Shown: positions 1 through 5,246 of the stretch, in pieces | Layout: each line of letters starts with the position of its first letter | Numbering within the stretch: the stretch's first letter is position 1 | NCBI GenBank assembly: GCA_016870695.1 | Contig: VGAV01000202.1 | Coordinates: 1 to 5,246, forward strand | Length of the DNA: 5,246 nucleotides | DNA from: Actinomycetota bacterium | GTDB taxonomy: Bacteria > Actinomycetota > Actinomycetes > Actinomycetales > Microbacteriaceae | Direction: 5' to 3' | Position numbers and translations under genes: made by a program | Notes under the pieces: generated by a model | What the model was told of the DNA's origin: nothing | Databases searched by the model: none | The model's input: only the letters and a program-made list of their open reading frames with translations

Positions 1-2886
1 CACCTCGTCGTACCCCCACGTGTCCTCCGCCCCGGCATCCGTCGTCGAACCGACAAGCCGGTCGAGTGAGTCGTACGTGTAGGTCGACCGCGAACGGTCG
101 AGGACGGTGGTCCCGTCGCCGCGGGGCGCCTCGACCCGCGGGGCAGCGGCCGGCGCCTCGCCCCCGGCCAGGCCACTGGTCGGTGCGGAGGCGATGCGCT
201 CCGTCGATGTCACGTTCCCGACGGCGTCGTACCCGTAGGCGTACGACAAGGACGCGCCCTGGGGCAGCGAGCCGGCATCGGACGGGAACGACTTTCGAGC
301 GAGGTACGCACCCGGCTTGCTGCACCCTGCCGTGTCCACGTCCGCGGCGCGGGCCACGTCGACGCGCGAGCCGCCGCCCACGGCGGGGCACATCCCACCG
401 GTGCGCGTCGGAGCCGCGGCCGTCGTCGGTCGGGCCGCCCCGGCGTCCGGCGTGGAGGTCGCGATGGACGTCACCTGGTCCGCCGCGTCGTACCTATAGG
501 TCGTCTGCACTCCGTTCGACCGCCGGACCGAGGAGAGATTGCCGGCGTCGTCGTACCCGTAGTCCGCGGCGCCCCACGGGCTGTCCATGCGGCTCACCCG
601 CCCCGCGTCGTCGTGACGGTAGGAGATCTGCGCTCCGTCGGGCACCGTCAGGGCGCTGAGAAGACCGCTGGCGTCGTACGAGGAGGCGAGCTCACGTCCT
701 CGCATGTCGATCTGGGATGCCACGAGTCCGTCGGACGTGTACGTCCATCCCGTCACCCCGGCGGCGTTGGACGCGGCGATCATCCGTCCTTCGCCGTCGT
801 ACTCGAATCGGAGCGTGTCGGAGGCGGAGCTCTGCTGGATGCGATTGCCGACCTCGTCGTAGGCGTAGGCGATGCCCGCACCCGAGGGCAGGACGGTCCG
901 TGTCAGGAGGCCGCGGCGGTCGAACTCGTATCGCGTGCGGTGGCCGGCGGCATCCATCATCCATTCCGGAAGACCCGCGCCGTCGTAGCCGTAGGTCGTC
1001 GCGTTGCCGCGCCCGTCCGTCACCGAGGCCAGCAGTCCGCTCTCGTCGTAGGCGTAGCTCGTCGTCGTGCCCGCGGCGTCGCGGACCGTCGCGAGATCGC
1101 CGTGGGACTCGTACGTGTACGACGTCACGTTCCCCCGGGCGTCCGTCACCGTCGTCAGCTGACCCGCCTGGTCGTACGCGAAGCGGGTGGTGTTTCCCAG
1201 CGCGTCGGTCACGGTGAGGGGGTCGCCGGCGGCATCCCACGTCGCCGAGGTCGTGTGACCGTTCGGGTCCGTCGACGACAGCAGGTTTCCCACCGCGTCG
1301 TAGACGTACGTGGTTCGGTGGCCGGCGGCATCCACGGTGCCCACCTGCTGATCGGCGTCGTCGTACTCGAACGACGTCGCGCGGCCGACGGGGTCGGTCA
1401 CTCGGGTCACGTTGCCCGCAGCGTCGTACGCGTACGAGGTCGTCCCACCGGATGCCGTGGTCACCGCGGTCACCTGACCCGCGGCGTCCCGTTCGTACAG
1501 CGTCGGGTTGCCGAGGCGGTCGACCGTTCCGACCAGGAGCCCGTCGGCGTCGTAGCTGTAGCCCGTGCGTCGGCCGGCGGCATCCACCTCCCCCGTCAAT
1601 CGGTCGAGATCGTCGTACTCGTATCGCGTCGTGTGGCCCAGGGCGTCGCTCGTCGAGGTGACGCGGCCCACCTCGTCGTAGGCGGTGTGCTGCTCGATCC
1701 CGGTGGGACCGACCACCGCCGTGACCCGACCCAGCCGGTCGACCGTCTGCGTGGTCACCTCGCCGTGCGGGTCGGTCTGCGACGCGAGCGCACCGGAGCC
1801 GTCGTAGGTCCGCTTCCATGTCGCACCCGCCGCGTCGGTCGCCTCGGTCACTCGCGAAAGCGCGTCGAGGACGAAGCTCGTCTGACGCCCGGCCGCGTCC
1901 GTGGTCGCGGTGAGTCCGTCCTCGCGGTCGTAGGTGTAGGAGGTGGTGCCACCGAGCGGATCCGTCGCGCTGACGACCCGGAAGAGCGCGTCCCACGTGA
2001 AGGTCGTGACGTTGCCCGCCGGGTCGGTGGATGACGTCAGGTTGCCGTTGAGGTCGTAGGAGTACCGGGTCGTCCGGCCGAGGGGATCGACGACGGCGGT
2101 CACCCGGTCGCGCGCGTTCCACTCGTACCGGGCGACGCGTCCGAGCGGATCCGTGGATGCCACGAGCCTGTTGCCCTCGTCGTAGGCCAGACGCGTGGTG
2201 CGTCCGAGCGGATCGGTGCTCGCCACGCGGTTGCCGCGCGCGTCGACATCGTAGTTGTACGCCGCTCCGGAGGGGAGCGTCATGCGGGTGACGTTGCCGT
2301 CGTCGTCGACGTCGTAGGTGACCGTCGACCCGTCGGGCAGCACGGTGGCCGTGAGAACGTCGTGCTCGTCGTATGCGTACGCCGTCACGCGCCCCCGCGC
2401 GTCCGTCTCGGAGGCGACTCGACCGGTCTTCGTGTAGGTGTACCGGGTCGTCGCGCCCAGGGCGTCGGTGACCTGCGTCATCCGGCCGGCCCCGTCGTAC
2501 AGGTAGGTCGTGGTGCGACCGCCGGCGTCGGTGAAGGCGGTGATGTTGTCGTCGTCGTCGTACGTCCATCGCTGCACGTCCCCCGTCGGGCCCGTGATCG
2601 ACGTGATGCGGGCGCGGTCGTCGAACGCGTAGGAGTGCTCGCGCCCCTCCTGGTCCGTGTAGACCGTCTCGCCCGTGCGGTAGTCGAATCTCCGCAGGTT
2701 CTGCTCGGCGTCCCCCTGCTGGAGCACGCGACCGTGGTCGTCGTAGACGTTGCGGAGGTAGGTCGCTCCGAGGGCGTCCGTCATCGACGTCACTCGGTGC
2801 TCATCGTCGTAGGCGAACGTCTTGGCACCACCATCGGGCGAGACCAGACGGACGAGATCCCCCGCCGCGTCATAGCCGAGCGACCA
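1..2886 (-). repeat. YD-repeat array, about 40 units of about 21 residues (63 nt)
   Basis: From residue 635 onward, units of the form [TS]xYxYDxxGxLxxxTDxxGxx follow one another to the window edge. A weaker unit (614-634) precedes them. I count roughly 42 units including degenerate ones; most are exactly 21 residues and a few are 20. At DNA level the 63-nt period is visible on the plus strand as recurring gtcgtacgcgtac-type blocks. The Tyr-Asp core is replaced in several units (for example YDVD, YEWN, FTWD, FVLD, YERD). YD arrays are known to build the spiral beta-shell of RHS and TcC proteins. The array is interrupted at 250-462 and continues past position 1. Confidence 0.95.
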
Positions 2887-4788
2887 GGCGCGGCCGTCGG
2901 GAAGGGTGAAGGCGGTGATGCGCCCGCGGTCGTCGGAGTCCACGCGCACGGTCTGCCCGGAGGCATCCGTGATCCCCGTCAGAGGGACGAACGGCTGCGC
3001 GTCCGACGGCGCTCCGTAGGTGAGGGTCGTGGTGTGTCCGCCCGCGTCGACGGTGCGGACGAGCTCGCCGATCCCGTCCTGGTCGGCGGCGTCGTACTCC
3101 CACGTCTCGCCGTCCCGGGACGTCATCCTGAGCACGCCGTCGCCCGCCTCGGTCAGGTGCAGACCCTCGCCCCGTGGATCCGCGTACCCTCCGGCGCCGT
3201 CGGGCTCGAAGAGGATCGATGCCCCGTCGCCGCGCACGACGAGGACGGACTTGTCGTCGAACCGTTGCGCACGCCCGCCGAGCCCGAAGCTCCATCCGGC
3301 TCCCGTCCGTGACAGCCGGCCGTCCTGGGAGTTGTAGACGAGGGAGACGTCCGTGCGGGAGCCGCCTGCGCCGGGCAAGGAGAAGAGGTGCTCGGACTCG
3401 ACGAGGTTGCCTGTCGAGAAGGAGACCGGGTCGGCGCCGTAGTGCTGCCAGCTCCGGTACCCCAGCGCGTACCAGCGACTCAGCTGGTCCGCCGAGGGCC
3501 GGGCCGGCCAGCCGCCGGTGACCGGGTCGGTGCAGGAGAACCCCTGCGATTCGAGGTACTTGCCGACCCCCGTGAACGCCCCGTTCACGATGGAGTCCCA
3601 TCCGCCGTCGATCACCGGACGGTCGAAGTTGTGGTCCATGAAGAGCGTCTCCATGTGCACGACGGCACCCGGCAGACTCGAATACTCTTCGCGCGGGAAG
3701 TCGGCGGTGGGCTTGCGCGCCTGAGCCGGGCGACCGGTGTAGCCGGGCATCTCCGCTCGGAGGGAGTCCCGCAGCGCATCACTCGCGCCGCCGCGCGAGA
3801 AAAGGAGCGATCCGCCGTCCCGCGCCGTGCCCCACGCCCGACCCTTGTTCGTGTTGAAGGCGAGTGTGAGCGTGACGTTCGGGTCGTGCGACGCGGCGAT
3901 GGCCCGACGGGTCTCGGCGGACACGAAGCGCTGATCAGCCCCGCGGGTCACCGTCACATCGGCGAGGCACCGCTCCCGGAACATTCCTGCGAGCCCGTCG
4001 GCGAGCCGGACGTTCAACGGCAGCTCCGTGATGCGGGGACCCGGCGAGTCGGCCCAGCCGGCGTCGTCGTCCGGGTCGAGCACGATACGCGGCACCGGCG
4101 TCGGGGTGACCGGCGTGCCGATGACGACGAACTCGGACAGATGCTCCGACTCCGCCTTCACCGTCCCGGACGCCGAGTCGAAGTAGGACGGCAGCGCCAG
4201 CCAGGGCTCTCCCGCCCGCTCGCGGCTGTACACGCGGAGAGTGGAGAGATCCACCCCGGCGTCCGACAGCTCGTCGGCATCCACGCCCAGCTCGAGACGG
4301 ATGCCCGGCTCGACGTCTTTTGCGACCTCGATCCCGGATGCGTCGCGCTCGAGCGAATAGCTCGCCGGGAACTGCGTGACGCTGTCTCCGGAACCGTCCT
4401 GCGCGCGGATCTCCACCGGCGGCGCGGCCACGACGCCCTGCGTCTCGGATGCCGCGGAGACCGCCGCGCCCTCGCCGAGGACGGACACCTGTGCCGACAG
4501 CGTTCCCGCCAGGTCGTGGCCGGAGAACTCGGCGCGCACGCCGGCATCCGTGGCATCCAGGATCGCCCCGCTGCCGGGTTCGATCGTGCCCTCGGCAGCC
4601 GGTGAGTCACCGGTCGCCTCCTCGACCGTCGCCGCGGGGGCGGCCGCTTCGCGGACGCGGTCGAGGATCTGCTGACGCATGACATCGCCCGTGACGGTGT
4701 GCGCGGACTCCGCGTGCGCCGCTCCACCGGAGACGATGAGCGCGAGGATCGAGAGCCCCGCCGTCAGGCGCCGGATGCCCGCGGTCAC
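1..4788 (-). CDS. Secreted RHS/YD-repeat protein with a degenerate amidase-like domain (3' end beyond window)
   Basis: The frame is open for 1596 codons from a GTG at 4788 to the window edge with no stop, so the C-terminus is missing. Order of parts: signal peptide (1-26); Ala/Glu-rich stretch (about 27-115); predicted beta-sandwich (about 117-224) ending in HLSEFVVIG; Pro/Thr linker (225-234); Amidase_3-like domain (about 233-415) lacking both zinc histidines; DUF6531-like RHS entry motif (about 450-515); beta-rich stretch to about 613; then about 40 YD repeats from about residue 614 onward, with an insert at 1443-1513. YD repeats are known to form a hollow beta-shell that encloses a C-terminal cargo, often a toxin. 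The GTG start is preferred because it gives a textbook signal peptide, has GGGGGAG 7 nt upstream and overlaps the stop of the previous gene; the next Met (residue 37) would remove the signal peptide. Likely exported and either wall-associated or released. Family assignment is firm; the toxin role is inference because the tip is not visible. Confidence 0.95.
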   Translation of the reverse strand, partial: MTAGIRRLTAGLSILALIVSGGAAHAESAHTVTGDVMRQQILDRVREAAAPAATVEEATGDSPAAEGTIEPGSGAILDATDAGVRAEFSGHDLAGTLSAQVSVLGEGAAVSAASETQGVVAAPPVEIRAQDGSGDSVTQFPASYSLERDASGIEVAKDVEPGIRLELGVDADELSDAGVDLSTLRVYSRERAGEPWLALPSYFDSASGTVKAESEHLSEFVVIGTPVTPTPVPRIVLDPDDDAGWADSPGPRITELPLNVRLADGLAGMFRERCLADVTVTRGADQRFVSAETRRAIAASHDPNVTLTLAFNTNKGRAWGTARDGGSLLFSRGGASDALRDSLRAEMPGYTGRPAQARKPTADFPREEYSSLPGAVVHMETLFMDHNFDRPVIDGGWDSIVNGAFTGVGKYLESQGFSCTDPVTGGWPARPSADQLSRWYALGYRSWQHYGADPVSFSTGNLVESEHLFSLPGAGGSRTDVSLVYNSQDGRLSRTGAGWSFGLGGRAQRFDDKSVLVVRGDGASILFEPDGAGGYADPRGEGLHLTEAGDGVLRMTSRDGETWEYDAADQDGIGELVRTVDAGGHTTTLTYGAPSDAQPFVPLTGITDASGQTVRVDSDDRGRITAFTLPDGRAWSLGYDAAGDLVRLVSPDGGAKTFAYDDEHRVTSMTDALGATYLRNVYDDHGRVLQQGDAEQNLRRFDYRTGETVYTDQEGREHSYAFDDRARITSITGPTGDVQRWTYDDDDNITAFTDAGGRTTTYLYDGAGRMTQVTDALGATTRYTYTKTGRVASETDARGRVTAYAYDEHDVLTATVLPDGSTVTYDVDDDGNVTRMTLPSGAAYNYDVDARGNRVASTDPLGRTTRLAYDEGNRLVASTDPLGRVARYEWNARDRVTAVVDPLGRTTRYSYDLNGNLTSSTDPAGNVTTFTWDALFRVVSATDPLGGTTSYTYDREDGLTATTDAAGRQTSFVLDALSRVTEATDAAGATWKRTYDGSGALASQTDPHGEVTTQTVDRLGRVTAVVGPTGIEQHTAYDEVGRVTSTSDALGHTTRYEYDDLDRLTGEVDAAGRRTGYSYDADGLLVGTVDRLGNPTLYERDAAGQVTAVTTASGGTTSYAYDAAGNVTRVTDPVGRATSFEYDDADQQVGTVDAAGHRTTYVYDAVGNLLSSTDPNGHTTSATWDAAGDPLTVTDALGNTTRFAYDQAGQLTTVTDARGNVTSYTYESHGDLATVRDAAGTTTSYAYDESGLLASVTDGRGNATTYGYDGAGLPEWMMDAAGHRTRYEFDRRGLLTRTVLPSGAGIAYAYDEVGNRIQQSSASDTLRFEYDGEGRMIAASNAAGVTGWTYTSDGLVASQIDMRGRELASSYDASGLLSALTVPDGAQISYRHDDAGRVSRMDSPWGAADYGYDDAGNLSSVRRSNGVQTTYRYDAADQVTSIATSTPDAGAARPTTAAAPTRTGGMCPAVGGGSRVDVARAADVDTAGCSKPGAYLARKSFPSDAGSLPQGASLSYAYGYDAVGNVTSTERIASAPTSGLAGGEAPAAAPRVEAPRGDGTTVLDRSRSTYTYDSLDRLVGSTTDAGAEDTWGYDEV
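250..462 (-). other. Ala/Pro/Gly-rich insert with two cysteines inside the YD array
   Basis: After the unit ending YDAADQVTSI, residues about 1443-1513 lose the YD pattern: STPDAGAARPTTAAAAPTRT, then GGMCPAVGGG, DTAGCSKPGAYLARK and a short Ser/Gly/Pro stretch before YAYGYDAVGN resumes the array. Cys1467 and Cys1489 are 22 apart and could form a disulphide outside the cell. A second short non-YD stretch (ERIASAPTSGLAGGEAPAAA and onward) sits at about residues 1531-1560. These are probably loops looped out of the shell; the function is unknown. Confidence 0.7.
3244..3441 (-). other. DUF6531-like RHS entry motif
   Basis: Residues about 450-515 contain YGADPVSFSTGNLVES, then LPGAGG, a strand ending LVYNS, and GAGWSFGLGG. 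The DPVxxxTGN...LPG...Y.S...GxGW order is what DUF6531 regions show at the start of many bacterial RHS and polymorphic-toxin repeat regions. It marks the change from the N-terminal surface modules to the YD shell and supports the polymorphic-toxin-like architecture. Confidence 0.75.
3544..4092 (-). other. Degenerate Amidase_3-like (N-acetylmuramoyl-L-alanine amidase) domain
   Basis: Residues about 233-415 follow the order of Amidase_3: a first strand RIVLDP (usually followed by GHGG), then TELPLNVRLADGL (matching E..LN..iA..L), VTVTR, an R..IA helix, a strand TLTLAFNTN (usually SIHAN) and VVHMETLFMDHNFD (usually vlvE.gFl.N..d). Active enzymes bind zinc with His-Glu-His and use a catalytic Glu. 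Here Glu255 and Glu380 are kept, but DPGHGG is replaced by DPDDDA (Asp241 at the first His position) and the second His position holds Ala310 (or Phe311 if the alignment shifts). Loss of both histidines argues against zinc hydrolysis. The fold may still bind peptidoglycan. The domain assignment is by eye. Confidence 0.65.
4117..4440 (-). other. Predicted beta-sandwich module of the RHS protein
   Basis: Residues about 117-224 alternate hydrophobic and polar residues in short strands, contain RVYSRERAGEPWLALPS, and end with a D-x-A-SGTVKAE strand and HLSEFVVIG. This WxxLPS ... GTV ... HLSEF pattern resembles a module I associate with the N-terminus of large actinobacterial surface and RHS proteins, just before a Pro/Thr linker. 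I cannot name the family with certainty. It probably acts as a structural spacer or adhesion module outside the cell. Confidence 0.5.
4711..4788 (-). other. Signal peptide of the RHS protein
   Basis: Residues 1-26 have a short positive n-region (Arg6, Arg7), a hydrophobic core (LTAGLSILALIVSGGAA) and a small-residue cleavage site AHA before Glu27, typical of Sec signal peptidase I. There is no lipobox cysteine, so the mature protein is not a lipoprotein. No twin-arginine consensus is evident beyond the RR pair, so Sec export is more likely than Tat. Confidence 0.85.
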
Positions 4789-5246
4789 CGCTCCACTCCC
4801 CCGGCCGCGAGCCGAGCCCGGTCTTGCTTCCGGCGACGGAGAGCCACGAGTGCGCCCCCGCCGGCGGTCACGAGGACGGCTGCCCCGAGGACCCACGGCG
4901 TCCAGGTCAGTGACGCGCCGGTGACGGCGAGGGCTGCCCTCTGATGGTCGGCGTACGCACGGAGGCCGTCCGCGTCGGACACTCCGTCACCGTCGAGGTC
5001 CTCCGCGCCGGTCGCGCAGGTGGCCGTCCCGCAGATGACCCACTCGACCCAGTCGGGGATGCCCTCCCCGTCCTCGTCCTCTTCGCCGTCGCTGCAGGTG
5101 TCGCTCCCGCAGACGAGGCGTTCGACGTAGTCCGGGATGCCGTCGCCGTCGACGTCCGCCCAGGGATCCGCGCACGTGGTCGACCCGCACGAGACCACCT
5201 CGACCACGTCGGGAATGCCGTCGCCGTCGGCGTCCTCCGCGCCGGT
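4785..5246 (-). CDS. Cell-wall-anchored surface protein with Ca-binding Cys repeats and LAVTG sorting signal (5' end beyond window)
   Basis: The frame is open from the window edge to a TGA at 4785, giving 153 C-terminal residues. A GTG at 5207 lies in this frame but falls inside the first repeat, so it is not a credible start; the gene begins outside the window. Residues 4-81 (counted from the edge) are three 26-residue repeats of the form DxDGDGIPDxVExxxCGxxTC, like thrombospondin type 3 calcium-binding repeats with an added CX4C pair. A fourth unit (82-93) keeps DLDGDGVSD but loses the cysteines and runs into a short spacer. LAVTG (106-110) is followed by a hydrophobic span (about 115-136) and the tail RRRKQDRAR, the three-part layout of a sortase substrate. 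LAxTG is the motif known for class E sortases of actinobacteria. The protein is therefore expected outside the cell, covalently linked to peptidoglycan. It overlaps the RHS gene by 4 nt, so the two are probably one operon. The N-terminal function is unknown. Confidence 0.9.
   Translation of the reverse strand, partial: TGAEDADGDGIPDVVEVVSCGSTTCADPWADVDGDGIPDYVERLVCGSDTCSDGEEDEDGEGIPDWVEWVICGTATCATGAEDLDGDGVSDADGLRAYADHQRAALAVTGASLTWTPWVLGAAVLVTAGGGALVALRRRKQDRARLAAGGVER
4788..4931 (-). other. Sortase sorting signal: LAVTG, membrane span, Arg-rich tail
   Basis: LAVTG is encoded at 4917-4931. It is followed by a hydrophobic segment (WTPWVLGAAVLVTAGGGALV) and the positive tail RRRKQDRARLAAGG to the end of the protein. 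This is the classic C-terminal wall-sorting layout. The pentapeptide fits the LAxTG motif of class E sortases rather than the LPxTG of class A. The sortase gene itself is not in the window. Confidence 0.85.
4796..4802 (-). promoter_or_regulatory. Shine-Dalgarno for the RHS gene, with GTGA stop/start overlap
   Basis: GGGGGAG on the minus strand ends 7 nt before the GTG start at 4788-4786. The preceding gene's TGA occupies 4787-4785, giving a 4-nt GTGA overlap. A strong site inside the end of the upstream coding region plus overlap is the usual arrangement for translational coupling. It decides the start of the RHS gene, and no separate promoter is visible between the two. Confidence 0.75.
4968..5237 (-). 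repeat. 78-nt tandem repeats encoding Ca-binding CGxxTC units
   Basis: Three complete 26-codon units occupy 5160-5237, 5082-5159 and 5004-5081, and a partial fourth lies at 4968-5003. Each full unit carries DxDGDGIPD (DEDGEGIPD in the third), then a VE pair, CG, two variable residues and TC. The Asp-rich loop matches the thrombospondin type 3/EF-hand-like calcium-loop pattern, and the cysteines are probably a disulphide per repeat. More units probably lie beyond the right edge, because the sequence there (TGAED) already looks like the junction from another repeat. Confidence 0.85.

Noticed and set aside
613..2034. 473-codon plus-strand open frame
   Set aside because: It is the exact codon-for-codon antisense of the RHS gene. 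It stays open because the sense frame avoids TTA, CTA and TCA codons, which would read as stops. The product is Arg/Val/Gly-rich low-complexity sequence with no domain.
692..2569. 625-codon minus-strand open frame in another frame
   Set aside because: It is an out-of-frame shadow of the YD array. The periodic repeat and high GC keep it free of stops, and it encodes Arg/His-rich repeats. The true frame gives YDxxG units and continues unbroken to the signal peptide.
1..2886. Periodic spacing considered as a CRISPR array or a non-coding satellite
   Set aside because: The 63-nt period is a multiple of three, units diverge mainly at synonymous and variable residues, and translation gives continuous YD repeats. 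There is no conserved direct repeat with unique spacers.
2362..3312. 316-codon plus-strand open frame
   Set aside because: It is also in the exact antisense register of the RHS codons, crossing the first YD repeats, and has no independent protein signature.
3388..4605. 405-codon plus-strand open frame
   Set aside because: It lies in the same exact antisense register over the amidase-like and N-terminal regions of the RHS gene. No convincing ribosome site or recognisable motif is present, while the minus strand has clear domains.
4678..4680. ATG at residue 37 as the RHS start
   Set aside because: It would delete the signal peptide and leave a gap after the upstream gene. The GTG at 4788 has a well-placed GGGGGAG and a 4-nt overlap.
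4158..4727. 189-codon minus-strand open frame
   Set aside because: It is out of frame with the RHS gene, Arg/Ser/Pro-rich, and overlaps the well-supported N-terminal domain.
4987..5190. 67-codon minus-strand open frame
   Set aside because: It is an alternate-frame shadow of the Ca-binding repeats; its Arg-rich product merely reflects the 78-nt repeat.

Overview
The window is almost entirely coding and every supported gene lies on the minus strand. It is very GC-rich, with codon third positions almost all G or C. GTG is used as a start, the two genes overlap by 4 nt, and GGATGCC-type Asp-Ala codon pairs recur. Together with a LAxTG-type sorting signal, this suggests a high-GC Gram-positive actinobacterium. 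A Microbacteriaceae member such as Microbacterium is my best guess, by pattern recognition only.

Reading in the direction of transcription (right to left), the first gene (5246 to 4785, 5' end outside the window) encodes the C-terminal part of a surface protein. It has 26-residue tandem calcium-binding repeats of thrombospondin-type-3 style, each carrying a CGxxTC cysteine pair. These are followed by an LAVTG sorting motif, a membrane segment and an Arg-rich tail. Its stop codon overlaps the GTG start of the second gene in a GTGA junction, with a good Shine-Dalgarno just upstream.

The second gene fills the rest of the window (4788 to 1, 1596 codons, no stop, C-terminus outside). It encodes a secreted RHS/YD-repeat protein. 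In order it has a signal peptide, a low-complexity stretch, a predicted beta-sandwich module, a Pro/Thr linker, a domain with the layout of a zinc amidase (Amidase_3) that lacks both zinc histidines, a DUF6531-like RHS entry motif, and about 40 YD repeats of mostly 21 residues. Near the left edge the YD array is broken by a ~70-residue insert with two cysteines. The RHS core motif, any C-terminal toxin tip and any immunity gene would lie to the left of position 1 and cannot be seen.

My inference is that the pair makes a cell-surface module: a sortase-anchored Ca2+-repeat protein translationally coupled to a giant secreted YD-repeat shell with a degenerate peptidoglycan-amidase domain that may bind the wall rather than cut it. 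I see no RNA genes, CRISPR arrays, insertion sequences, promoters or terminators, and no intergenic DNA. Long plus-strand open frames are antisense shadows of the RHS gene.
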